A stretch of 6,952 nt of DNA from CF-161 sp035259145 (GCA_035259145.1 DATFWQ010000311.1:1-6952); one strand, 5' to 3'. Shown: positions 1-6,472, numbered from the stretch's first letter. The notes: generated by a model from the letters alone, not told the origin. Numbers and translations: made by a program.

Positions 1-1
1 T

Positions 2-85
2 GTGGCCGTAACGGTGCTGGCCCCGGGAGCGCTGCCACGCTCGGAAGGAAAAGCCAGGCGCGTCATCGACCTTCGCGAGCTCTAG
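2..85 (+). CDS. C-terminal end of a phenylacetate-CoA ligase-like adenylating enzyme (partial)
   Basis: Only the last 27 codons and a TAG stop (83-85) are in the window; the gene enters from the left edge. The visible peptide ends in the stretch LPRSEGKARRVIDLREL. The pattern R-S-E-G-K-A-x-R-V-x-D is what I recognise from the extreme C-terminus of phenylacetate-CoA ligases (PaaK family). In these enzymes the lysine of this segment sits in the mobile C-terminal domain and is expected to contact the acyl-adenylate. Family members activate an aryl or similar carboxylate with ATP and CoA to give the acyl-CoA in the cytoplasm. The true substrate cannot be told from this fragment. The gene converges on the amidase at 187-1389. 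The family call rests on one short motif, so it is moderately sure; the reading frame and stop are seen directly. Confidence 0.7.
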   Translation: MAVTVLAPGALPRSEGKARRVIDLREL

Positions 86-100
86 CAGGGTGAGGCACGC

Positions 101-146
101 CTCGCCGGAACTTACGAGGCCGGCGATGCGTACTACCGCCGGCGAG
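101..146. terminator. GC-rich nested inverted repeats in the convergent spacer, possible bidirectional terminator
   Basis: Two perfect inverted repeats overlap here. CTCGCCGG (101-108) pairs with CCGGCGAG (139-146). GCCGGCG (119-125) pairs with CGCCGGC (137-143) across an 11-nt loop. They use the same right arm, so only one can form at a time. The position between two convergent genes fits a transcription end point, but there is no T-run on either strand, so a classical intrinsic terminator is not shown. Confidence 0.25.
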
Positions 147-186
147 ACGACCTCTCACGTGCTCAGGACAGCTGACATCGCCGGCA

Positions 187-1389
187 CTACGCGGCGCCAA
201 GCGCCGCCTCCACCCAGGCGGCTGCGTCCACGAGTGCCCGATCCGAGCCAGGGGCCGCGCAGATCTGCAGGCCCAGCGGGAGCCCGGCCGGGCCGGTTCC
301 CGACGGGAGCGTGACCGCGGGCGCACCAACCAGCGTCCACCGAAAGCAGGGCCGCGGATCGCCGGTGGTCGCGAGACCCGGCGCCTCTCCGAGGGTCGGC
401 GGGGAGAGGATGCAATCGTACTGGCCGGCCCATCCAGCGACCGCCTCGATCAGCCGCTCTCGCTCCGCCAGCGCGGCCCGATAGTCGGGCTCTGGGAGGC
501 GCTCGCCGTTCGCGACCGTCCTCCGGAAGGCGTCGCTGACCAGCTCCGGCGCCCTCGCGACGTCCGGCCCGAGGTTGCGGGCAGCCTCGAAGATCATGAG
601 GTGACGCTGCACCTGGTGCGCAGAGTCGAAGCCGGTAGGAGCGGCGGCCTCCTCGATGGTCGCGCCCGCGGAGCGCAGCCGCTCGATCGTCTGATCGAAG
701 TTGTCCCTGGCGGCCGGCTGGAGGTCGGGCCACTCGGGGCTGCGGTAGACGCCGAAGTGCGGTGGGCGGTCCAGTGAGCGCGGTCGCAGGTCCGAGTCCG
801 CCATGACCGAGCACAGCTCGGCCGCGGCAGCCACGGTCGTGGCGAAGCCGCCGAGTTGATCGAGCGTCTGGCTCAGTGTCAGGACTCCATGGCGCGGGAT
901 CGTCCCGGCGCTCGGCTTGAAGCCGACGACGCCACAGAAGGCCGCAGGGCGGATGATCGAACCCGCGGTCTGGGTCCCTGTCGCGAGCGGCAGCATCCCC
1001 GCCGCGACCGCCGCAGCCGACCCCATCGAGGAGCCGCCGGGCGTCCGTGAGGGGTCCCATGGGTTGGTTGTGGGGCCGGGAGTGGCGGAGGCGAGCTCAG
1101 CGGTCACCGTCTTGCCCGCGACCACCCCTCCGGCCGCCTCGATCCTGACCACAGCGGTCGCCGAGCGGTCGGGGACCCGGCCGCGGAAGAGCGCGGAGCC
1201 GCGCTCAGTCGGGATGCCGGCGGTGTCGATCACGTCCTTGATCCCGACCCACCAACCGCGCAGCGGTCCAGGAGGCACCGCGGCCGTAGATCGCTGTGCC
1301 CGCTCAAGGTCGAGCCAGGTGAAGGCGCGCACAGTCGCCTCTCGCTGGCGGATGGCCGCCGCCCAGGCGGCGGGTGTCTGGTCACTCAT
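187..1389 (-). CDS. Amidase signature family hydrolase (GTQTAGS subtype)
   Basis: A 400-residue enzyme of the amidase signature family, which hydrolyses carboxamides to acid and ammonia with a Ser-cisSer-Lys triad in the cytoplasm. Numbering from the start chosen here, Lys51 lies in VGIKDVID, the cis-Ser is Ser120 in GGSSMGS, and the nucleophile is Ser144 in TQTAGSIIRP. The spacings (69 and 24 residues) agree with those I recall for malonamidase E2. The segment AFCGVVGFKPSAG after the nucleophile is typical. The usual GSDTGGS is replaced by GTQTAGS, a known subtype distinct from GatA. I chose the ATG at 1389 because a G-rich ribosome-binding stretch (GGGGGGAC) precedes it and it leaves 32 bp after the upstream gene; an ATG at 1434 would overlap that gene by 13 bp. 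No gatB or gatC is nearby, so a tRNA amidotransferase role is unlikely. The natural substrate is unknown. It is the last gene of the - strand block. Confidence 0.88.
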   Translation of the reverse strand: MSDQTPAAWAAAIRQREATVRAFTWLDLERAQRSTAAVPPGPLRGWWVGIKDVIDTAGIPTERGSALFRGRVPDRSATAVVRIEAAGGVVAGKTVTAELASATPGPTTNPWDPSRTPGGSSMGSAAAVAAGMLPLATGTQTAGSIIRPAAFCGVVGFKPSAGTIPRHGVLTLSQTLDQLGGFATTVAAAAELCSVMADSDLRPRSLDRPPHFGVYRSPEWPDLQPAARDNFDQTIERLRSAGATIEEAAAPTGFDSAHQVQRHLMIFEAARNLGPDVARAPELVSDAFRRTVANGERLPEPDYRAALAERERLIEAVAGWAGQYDCILSPPTLGEAPGLATTGDPRPCFRWTLVGAPAVTLPSGTGPAGLPLGLQICAAPGSDRALVDAAAWVEAALGAA

Positions 1390-1421
1390 CCCGTCCCCCC
1401 AGGCAACTCTCGTTCTCCCGT

Positions 1422-2825
1422 TCAGCGCTTCCACGGAAGAACCGGGATCGCCGTCTGTTCGGTGAACACCGGCCTGGTTGTGATCGCACCCACGACCGGG
1501 TCGTTGTACGAGCTCGGGGCCGTCAGCAGGCGCCAGAACGAACGGTTGTACTGCTCGGCCCGGCGCTTCAGCCCAGACGGGCCCAGTCCCGCGGCGTAGG
1601 GCTGCCGCGGCAGCCTCGACGCTGCCTCAGGGTCGTCGTAGTAGTCCGAGGTCCCGTACGGGCTGGTGGATGCATAGGAGTAGATCGCCACGCCGGCGGC
1701 GTTGATGCCCCTGGCCGATCGCGCCAGCGCGCGCCGGATCTGGGTCAGCGTGTCCTCCGGGTAGTTGAAGTAGGCACCCACGCCGATGACGATCCTGCGC
1801 TGGAACTGATTGTTCTTCTCCCACTCGATCCACTGCTCGAACCAGCCCGATGCCCGTGAGTTCCAGGCCGTGTCGTAATTCAGCGGCACCCCCAGGTCCA
1901 GGATGCCCTCGCGCAGCCAGTCGTGCCAGTCCTGGTAGACCTCGCTGTACGCGGACGTGTTCTGCCAGTCGGTCTCGGCGATCGGCCCAGCACCCCAGGG
2001 GATGAGGGCGGCGCTCAACTTGAGCTTGCGCTTCTTGCTGCTGAGGTTCGCATAAAGGTCACGCACGAAGGAGGTCACCTGGTCCCGTCGCCACTGCTCC
2101 CAGGCTGGATCGTCGGGGTCTGGGCTGCCCGAGCGGGCGGCCGCGGCGTTGAAGGCCTCGACGGCGGCCTCGGAATAGCCCCAGTTACCGCCCTCCGGGT
2201 AGCGCACGAAGTCAAGGTGCAAGCCGTCCAGGTCGTATCGCTGAGCCAGGTGCAACAACACCACGTGGGTGTAGTTACGGACGCTCTTGTTGCCGGGGTC
2301 GAGATAGCCCCCGGTCTCGCCGGCACTGGTTCGGTTTCCCCAGCCCGCACCAAAGAAGAGGTAGACCGGGCTCCTCTTGCCCACGTAGAACGTATTCACC
2401 CAGGCGTGGACCTCGATGCGCGGGCTTGCTGCGTGTGCGCGCGTGAGCAGGTAGCGAAGAGGGTCGAAATTCGGGGGCCCGTAGATATCAGGCGCCAGCG
2501 GCTCAAGTGAGTCCAGGTAGTAGGCGTCGGCGTTCTTTCGGACCTGGACGAAGAGGGCGTTGATGTTGGCTCTGTGAGCCGTGCTCACAAGCTGGTCGAT
2601 CTCGTCCTGCGAGTGGATGCCATCGTGAAAGGCATCCACCCAGAGGGCGTGGTATGAGGGCGGACCGAGCTTCGAAGAAGGGGTCGGATCGCTGGAGGCG
2701 CGCCAGCTGACGCTGCAGGCCGTCGCCATGATGAGCGGCCCGACGGCTGCAGCAAGCAGCGCAGTCCGAGCCTGCCCAACTTGCTGTGCGCGGCGGCCCG
2801 AATTGACGCAGGTGGGTGCCCTCAT
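1422..2825 (-). CDS. GHL10-type (DUF187-like) glycoside-hydrolase-like lipoprotein
   Basis: A 467-residue exported protein. The N-terminus has a basic region (RR at 11-12, Arg20), a hydrophobic stretch (about 21-36) and a lipobox-like MATAC with Cys37, so a lipid-anchored surface protein is likely. Residue -3 is Ala instead of Leu, which makes the lipobox imperfect. The rest resembles the glycosyl hydrolase-like 10 TIM barrel: LWVDAF (61-66), NINALFVQVRKNADAYY (87-103), HAWVNTF (140-146), YDLDGLHLDFVRYP (197-210) with acidic residues at the barrel core, and DLGVPLNYD (310-318). Proteins of this family are thought to act on cell-wall or extracellular polysaccharide, but activity is known for few of them. 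The start at 2825 is supported by GGAAGGT about 9 nt upstream. It lies 54 bp downstream of the methyltransferase gene. It seems out of place beside catabolic enzymes. Family assignment is good; substrate is unknown. Confidence 0.85.
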   Translation of the reverse strand: MRAPTCVNSGRRAQQVGQARTALLAAAVGPLIMATACSVSWRASSDPTPSSKLGPPSYHALWVDAFHDGIHSQDEIDQLVSTAHRANINALFVQVRKNADAYYLDSLEPLAPDIYGPPNFDPLRYLLTRAHAASPRIEVHAWVNTFYVGKRSPVYLFFGAGWGNRTSAGETGGYLDPGNKSVRNYTHVVLLHLAQRYDLDGLHLDFVRYPEGGNWGYSEAAVEAFNAAAARSGSPDPDDPAWEQWRRDQVTSFVRDLYANLSSKKRKLKLSAALIPWGAGPIAETDWQNTSAYSEVYQDWHDWLREGILDLGVPLNYDTAWNSRASGWFEQWIEWEKNNQFQRRIVIGVGAYFNYPEDTLTQIRRALARSARGINAAGVAIYSYASTSPYGTSDYYDDPEAASRLPRQPYAAGLGPSGLKRRAEQYNRSFWRLLTAPSSYNDPVVGAITTRPVFTEQTAIPVLPWKR

Positions 2826-2879
2826 CGGCTGATGACCTTCCTTGCCCTTGAAAGTTCTGCTGGCCCAGGTGGGCCACCA

Positions 2880-3698
2880 TCAAGCTAGCGCGAACAGGAC
2901 AATGCTGGTGCCGGCCATCTCAAGTGGTCCGCCGCCGACTCGCTCCTTCAACCGTCTCAGCGCCTGCGACTGGACGCGCTCCTGGTCCCCCTCGGACAGA
3001 GACTCCAGTCGCCAGGCGAAGGCCCACCAGCTCATCGTCTTCGATACCAGCTCTTCAGGGCTGCTGTATGAGGCCACCTCTCCGACATGCTCGACCGAGG
3101 CAGTCCTGAAGCCCGCCGTCATCAGCGCGGCTCGAAGCCGCTGCCCGTCGGCCAGCAGCTCCTGAGTCGCCTTCAGGTCGGCAAGCTCGGGGGTGGGCGG
3201 AGCGAGCTCATTCATCAAGTCGTCGAGCAGGCGCGACTGGCGAGGCACGCTCAGAGGGACGCTGGCGGCAAACCGCCCTCCCTGGCGAAGGACGCGACGC
3301 GCCTCAGCCAGCGCGGCCGGCAGGTCGGGGCAGAAATGCAGCGAGTGGCCGCTGGCCACCGCATCGAACGCTCCATCGCCCAGGGCCAGCCGCTCCAGGT
3401 CCATCTGCGCAAGCAGCGGCGGGGGCACTGCACCGGCGCGGGCCAGCGCCAGCATTCCGGGCGCCAGGTCGACGCCCACCACCAGCCCGGAGCCACCGGC
3501 TGCCTCGACCAGCTGAAAGGTCAGCGTGCCGGGCCCGCAGCCCAGGTCGAGCACTCGCTCACCGGGCCTCACCGCGAGAAGCTCGAGAGCCCGCACCCGG
3601 CTGCGGGTCTCGCCGCGCGCAGCGGCGTCCACGAGCCGGTCACGGTAGGCCGCCGCGTGACGGCTGAATACGCCGGGCACCACGTCTTTCGCCTTCAT
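2880..3698 (-). CDS. Class I SAM-dependent methyltransferase (UbiE/Methyltransf_11-like)
   Basis: A 272-residue cytoplasmic protein with a Rossmann-type methyltransferase core. Motif I is VLDLGCGPG (49-57), which binds S-adenosylmethionine. The acidic residue after strand 2 is Asp77 in VGVDLAPGML, expected to hold the ribose. Later parts are DLERLALGDGAFDAVASGHSLHF (99-121) and the strand 5 region VLRQGGRFAASVPL (136-149). The C-terminal third (about 155-272) is mainly helical, Arg- and Leu-rich, and likely forms a substrate cap. The start at 3698 has AGGCGG two nucleotides upstream, which is a short spacing. The family covers quinone, lipid and small-molecule methylation, and sequence alone does not give the acceptor. 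It lies 179 bp after the preceding amidase gene and 54 bp before the lipoprotein gene, so it may start a three-gene transcript. No clear promoter was seen in the 179-bp gap. Confidence 0.88.
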   Translation of the reverse strand: MKAKDVVPGVFSRHAAAYRDRLVDAAARGETRSRVRALELLAVRPGERVLDLGCGPGTLTFQLVEAAGGSGLVVGVDLAPGMLALARAGAVPPPLLAQMDLERLALGDGAFDAVASGHSLHFCPDLPAALAEARRVLRQGGRFAASVPLSVPRQSRLLDDLMNELAPPTPELADLKATQELLADGQRLRAALMTAGFRTASVEHVGEVASYSSPEELVSKTMSWWAFAWRLESLSEGDQERVQSQALRRLKERVGGGPLEMAGTSIVLFALA

Positions 3699-3877
3699 GT
3701 CCGCCTGGCCGGGTCTGTCAGCTCCGCATGGTGATCGACGCTCTGGCGGACGGCGCTCTTTGTAGAGGCATACCGGCAGCGTACGCGGCGAGCGACCGCC
3801 CGGGTCAGTGGCAGATCACGGTGCCGCGACGAGGTAGCCGTCTGACCGAGCCCAGCCGCGGAAGGTCGGCCCGAGGG

Positions 3878-5032
3878 TTACCGCCATGCGCCTTCGAGCG
3901 CCAGCGCCACCTCCACCAGTGCTCGCTCCTGACCGAAGTGGCCGACCACCTGGATGCCGACGGGGATCCCCTCGACGGGGGCTGGCAACGTGATCACGGG
4001 CTGCCCGGTGGTGTTGAACGGGCGGGTGTAGCCGGTTACGTCGCCCCGGTCATATGCCTCGTCGAGGCGAGGTGGCAGAACCCGGGTCGTCGGGGTCAGA
4101 ATCGCGTCCCACCCCTCCATCGCGGCCTCCGTCTCGGACCGGATGCGCGACTGCTCGAGCAGCGCCATCGAGTAGTCATGACGGCTGACGCCGAGCCCCT
4201 GCTCGAGAAGCCGGCGTACGTCGTCCCCGAACCGATCTGGGTGGCGCTGCAGCCTGTCGCGGTGGAAGGCTGCCGCCTCTGCCAGCAGGATGGTCAGGCC
4301 CGGGGCCGCCATGCGCTTGCGGTCGGGAAGGCGGATCTCGGGGACGCCCGCACTGACCGCAGACCATGCCTCGCCGATCTCCGGCTGCAGACCCGCTTCC
4401 CAACCACTCGGCACGGCGATACGCAGCTCAGCTAGCGACCGGGTGCGCTCGGGGACAAGCCCTGTCAGGTCGGACATCATCTCCAGGGCCTGCGCCACCG
4501 ATCGGACGTCGGGCGCCAGCGGACCGATCGTGTCCAGGGTGCGGCTCAGTGGCACGACACCCTCGGTGTCGACGGTGCCAATGGTCGGCTTGAAGCCGAC
4601 GACGCCGCAGAAAGAGGCGGGGATTCGGATCGAGCCGCCGGTGTCGCTGCCAACGGCCCAGTCGCAGAGGCCCGCAGCCACTGCGGCCGCTGAGCCGCCC
4701 GAGGAACCGCCCGGCACGCGGTCGGGGGCGCATGGGTTGCGGACACCGCCGAAGTGGGGGTTCTGGCTGCTGACTCCGAAGGCCCACTCGTGAAGGTTCG
4801 CCTTACCGATGACGACGCAGCCGAACTCGCGCATCCGCCTGACAAGCGGCGCGTCCCGCTCAGCCGGGGAGTTGGGCAGGAAGCTCGCGCCGGCGGTGGT
4901 GACCGTGCCGCGAACGTCCACCAGATCCTTCACGGCCACGACAGGGCCATCGCCCTCCTCGTCGGTGAGCGAGATGAAGGCGTTCAGGTCGGCGTGTGCG
5001 CGGATGCGTTCTCTCGCTTCGCTTGGAGTCAT
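3878..5032 (-). CDS. Amidase signature family hydrolase (GatA-like subtype)
   Basis: A 384-residue amidase with the full Ser-cisSer-Lys triad: Lys35 in VAVKDLVDV, cis-Ser110 in PGGSSGGS and nucleophile Ser134 in GSDTGGSIRIP, followed by SFCGVVGFKPTIGTV. The spacings (75 and 24) match those I recall for fatty acid amide hydrolase. The segment IGKANLHEWAFGVSSQNPHFG (76-96) is GatA-like. The protein is about 100 residues shorter than typical GatA and begins close to the catalytic lysine, lacking the usual N-terminal helices. Without gatB/gatC neighbours it is more likely a free amide hydrolase than a tRNA amidotransferase subunit. The start at 5032 is backed by AGGG 7 nt upstream. It is clearly a different subtype from the amidase at 187-1389, so the two are not a recent duplication. 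It lies 146 bp downstream of the coxG-like gene. The substrate is unknown. Confidence 0.9.
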   Translation of the reverse strand: MTPSEARERIRAHADLNAFISLTDEEGDGPVVAVKDLVDVRGTVTTAGASFLPNSPAERDAPLVRRMREFGCVVIGKANLHEWAFGVSSQNPHFGGVRNPCAPDRVPGGSSGGSAAAVAAGLCDWAVGSDTGGSIRIPASFCGVVGFKPTIGTVDTEGVVPLSRTLDTIGPLAPDVRSVAQALEMMSDLTGLVPERTRSLAELRIAVPSGWEAGLQPEIGEAWSAVSAGVPEIRLPDRKRMAAPGLTILLAEAAAFHRDRLQRHPDRFGDDVRRLLEQGLGVSRHDYSMALLEQSRIRSETEAAMEGWDAILTPTTRVLPPRLDEAYDRGDVTGYTRPFNTTGQPVITLPAPVEGIPVGIQVVGHFGQERALVEVALALEGAWR

Positions 5033-5178
5033 CGGTCAACCCTGAGGCGCTGGCGGAGCGTTGGGCGGCTCCCTCACCCGCAATCTTGACTCGCGTGGAC
5101 TGGCCGGTGCACGCCGCGGTACCGATTGGCGCCCCAGCGTGCTCAAGCGGCTTCGGCCAGCCCTATCGAATGCCGGAG

Positions 5179-5814
5179 TCAGCTGCGGCGGAAGAGGCGC
5201 CGAATCCGGTCCCAGATCACGCCAAACAACAGGCTCAGCGCGTTGACCGGCTTGGCCGGCGGCGGCGCCGCGGCCTGCACGGGGGGCGCTGCCTGTCCGG
5301 CCGCCACATGCGCCTCAGGAGCCGCTGCCTCGGATGGCCCTGCCGCCGTGGGCGCCGCCGCCGGCTCGACCACCTCCAGGTTGGCCTTGATGCAGTCCGC
5401 CATCTGCGCGACCAGCCGCTTGGACACGTCCTCCATCACGCCGCGGCCGAAGTTGGCGATACGGCCGGCAACCGTGAAGTCGGTCTCCAGCCGTACCTGG
5501 GAGGTTCCGCCCGCGTCCAGCACGGTCATCCTGGCTGTGGCCCGCGCCGAGCCGGGTCCCGTCGTCTCGCGACCCTCGGCCTCGAGGGTGGCTACACGGC
5601 CGGCCTCGTCGCGCTCGGCGATTCTCGCGGTGCCGTTGTAGGCCACTGTGATCGGGCCGACCTTTATTTTCACCTTGCCTCTGAAGGTGGTCGGATCGAC
5701 TACCTCGGACAGCTCGGCGCCTGGTAGGCAGGCGGCAACCCGGTTCACGTCCAGCAGGAATGCGTAAACCGTGTCAGGGGGCGCGGCGACCTCGAAGACG
5801 TTCTCTATCCGCAT
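5179..5814 (-). CDS. coxG: CoxG family SRPBCC protein with C-terminal membrane-tail
   Basis: A 211-residue protein. Residues 1-149 form a CoxG-type SRPBCC (START-like) domain: it opens with RIENVFEVAAPPDTVYAFL, has the family signature ACLPGAEL (28-35), and ends with FGRGVMEDVSKRLVAQMADC (122-141). Residues 150-189 are an Ala/Pro-rich linker, and 190-211 are a hydrophobic and Arg-rich tail (NALSLLFGVIWDRIRRLFRR). CoxG proteins accompany aerobic molybdenum hydroxylases such as CO dehydrogenase. They have been tied to membrane attachment of the enzyme, and recent work on the mycobacterial protein, as I recall it, links it to menaquinone. The tail here fits peripheral binding to the inner face of the membrane. 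The start is fixed: an in-frame TGA lies at 5845-5847 and no other ATG, GTG or TTG lies between. No Shine-Dalgarno stretch precedes the ATG, so the mRNA may be leaderless. The gene is transcribed away from the hydroxylase genes at 5954 onward. Confidence 0.87.
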   Translation of the reverse strand: MRIENVFEVAAPPDTVYAFLLDVNRVAACLPGAELSEVVDPTTFRGKVKIKVGPITVAYNGTARIAERDEAGRVATLEAEGRETTGPGSARATARMTVLDAGGTSQVRLETDFTVAGRIANFGRGVMEDVSKRLVAQMADCIKANLEVVEPAAAPTAAGPSEAAAPEAHVAAGQAAPPVQAAAPPPAKPVNALSLLFGVIWDRIRRLFRRS

Positions 5815-5888
5815 CGCGCGAGCATGAATATACTGACCTGGCGCTCATGCGCGCGAGGTTGGGGATGGACATACCGGACAGCGTGCTC

Positions 5889-5907
5889 CGCCACACCAAA
5901 CGTGGCG
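5889..5907 (+). other. Perfect 6-bp inverted repeat in the leader of the small-subunit gene
   Basis: CGCCAC (5889-5894) and GTGGCG (5902-5907) pair perfectly across the 7-nt loop ACCAAAC. It lies between the AT-rich island and the ribosome-binding site of the gene at 5954. It could be an RNA hairpin in the leader or a protein-binding palindrome. No T-run follows, so it is not a terminator. Confidence 0.35.
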
Positions 5908-5942
5908 TTCTCTGCCTGTTGTGTGCCAGCGGTAATGAATCT

Positions 5943-5949
5943 GGAGGAG
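5943..5949 (+). promoter_or_regulatory. Strong ribosome-binding site for the hydroxylase small subunit
   Basis: GGAGGAG lies 4 nt before the ATG at 5954. An in-frame TAA at 5933-5935 excludes a longer protein, so the start is fixed. The strong site contrasts with the divergent coxG gene, which has none. Confidence 0.85.
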
Positions 5950-5953
5950 CTGC

Positions 5954-6472
5954 ATGAAGCACAAGGTCTCCGTCACCATCAACGGCAAGCAGCGGGAGGA
6001 CGAAGTCGAGGCCAGGCTCTTACTGGTCCACTACATCCGTGACGTAGCCGGCCTGACCGGCACGCACATCGGGTGCGACACCAGCCAGTGCGGGGCCTGC
6101 ACTGTGGACATGGAGGGCAAGGCGGTCAAGTCCTGCACGTTGTTCGCGGTTCAGGCGGACGGCCACCAGATCAAGACGATCGAAGGCATGGCCGCAGCCG
6201 ACGGCACCCTGCACCCGATCCAGCAGGCGTTCTGGGACGAGCACGGCCTGCAGTGTGGCTACTGCACGCCGGGCTTCATCATGGCGGCTGCCTATCTGCT
6301 CGAACAGAACCCGAACCCGACAGAGGACGAGATCCGCAGGGGCCTCGAGGGCAACCTCTGCCGCTGCACCGGTTATGTGAACATCATCAAGGCCGTCCAG
6401 ACCGCGGCCAAGACGATGAGCGCCGCCGCTGCGGCGCCGGCCGCGGCGCCGGCGCCAGTGGCTGGGGAGTAG
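5954..6472 (+). CDS. Molybdenum hydroxylase [2Fe-2S] small subunit (CoxS/XdhC-terminal type family)
   Basis: A 172-residue iron-sulfur subunit of the xanthine dehydrogenase/aerobic CO dehydrogenase family; it passes electrons from the Mo site to the FAD subunit. The N-terminal ferredoxin-like domain has Cys41, Cys46, Cys49 and Cys61 (CDTSQCGAC, then SC) for the plant-type cluster. The C-terminal helical domain has Cys101, Cys104, Cys136 and Cys138 (LQCGYCTPGF and NLCRCTGY) for the cluster next to the molybdopterin. All eight ligands are present, so it should be active. Residues 156-172 are an Ala/Pro-rich tail that is longer than I expect for the family. It starts a + strand operon; the large-subunit gene begins 4 bp after its stop. 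Known relatives oxidise CO, nicotinate, isoquinoline, purines or aldehydes. The substrate is set by the large subunit, so I give no specific symbol. Confidence 0.93.
   Translation: MKHKVSVTINGKQREDEVEARLLLVHYIRDVAGLTGTHIGCDTSQCGACTVDMEGKAVKSCTLFAVQADGHQIKTIEGMAAADGTLHPIQQAFWDEHGLQCGYCTPGFIMAAAYLLEQNPNPTEDEIRRGLEGNLCRCTGYVNIIKAVQTAAKTMSAAAAAPAAAPAPVAGE
6433..6456 (+). other. Perfect 9-bp GC hairpin inside the small-subunit tail, just before the large-subunit start
   Basis: GGCGCCGGC (6433-6441) and GCCGGCGCC (6448-6456) form a perfect all-GC stem with a 6-nt loop. The stretch encodes the Ala/Pro tail and ends 20 nt before the ATG of the large-subunit gene. It may affect coupled translation or mRNA stability, or may simply follow from Ala and Pro codons in GC-rich DNA. 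Confidence 0.4.

Larger units (their letters stand above)
5815..5953. promoter_or_regulatory. Divergent control region between coxG and the hydroxylase small-subunit gene
   Basis: This 139-bp spacer must hold the promoters of both divergent genes. The clearest signal is a small AT-rich island, GAATATACT (5826-5834), in otherwise GC-rich DNA. It reads TATATT (5832-5827) on the - strand and TATACT (5829-5834) on the + strand, each five or so of six bases like a -10 box. Neither has a good -35 box at 16-18 bp. An imperfect inverted repeat flanks the island (CGCGCGAGCATG at 5815-5826, CATGCGCGCG at 5846-5855). The use of one shared island by both directions is my inference. Confidence 0.4.

Noticed and set aside
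155..1060. A 301-codon open frame on the - strand overlapping the amidase
   Set aside because: It lies within the amidase in another frame, is rich in Arg and Gly with no recognisable domain, and is explained by high GC content.
1390..1434. A longer amidase start at 1434
   Set aside because: It would overlap the lipoprotein gene by 13 bp, and the extra 15 residues match no family feature; the ATG at 1389 has a G-rich binding stretch.
1923..2510. A 195-codon + strand open frame opposite the lipoprotein
   Set aside because: Antisense to a gene with strong family motifs; no domain or ribosome-binding site supports it.
3087..3734. A 215-codon + strand open frame opposite the methyltransferase
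   Set aside because: Antisense to a clear methyltransferase; the translation shows no motif and is typical of GC-rich shadow frames.
3699..3877. A promoter or small gene in the spacer between the amidase and methyltransferase genes
   Set aside because: No convincing -35/-10 pair, hairpin with T-run or supported short reading frame was found.
3878..5032. A GatA subunit of the tRNA amidotransferase
   Set aside because: No gatB or gatC is adjacent, and the protein is about 100 residues shorter than usual GatA.
5033..5178. A terminator or promoter between coxG and the amidase
   Set aside because: A few partial matches exist, but none has good boxes at proper spacing or a stem with a T-run.
4996..5727. 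A 243-codon + strand open frame across coxG
   Set aside because: Antisense to coxG and the spacer, low-complexity Arg/Gly/His composition, and no domain recognised.
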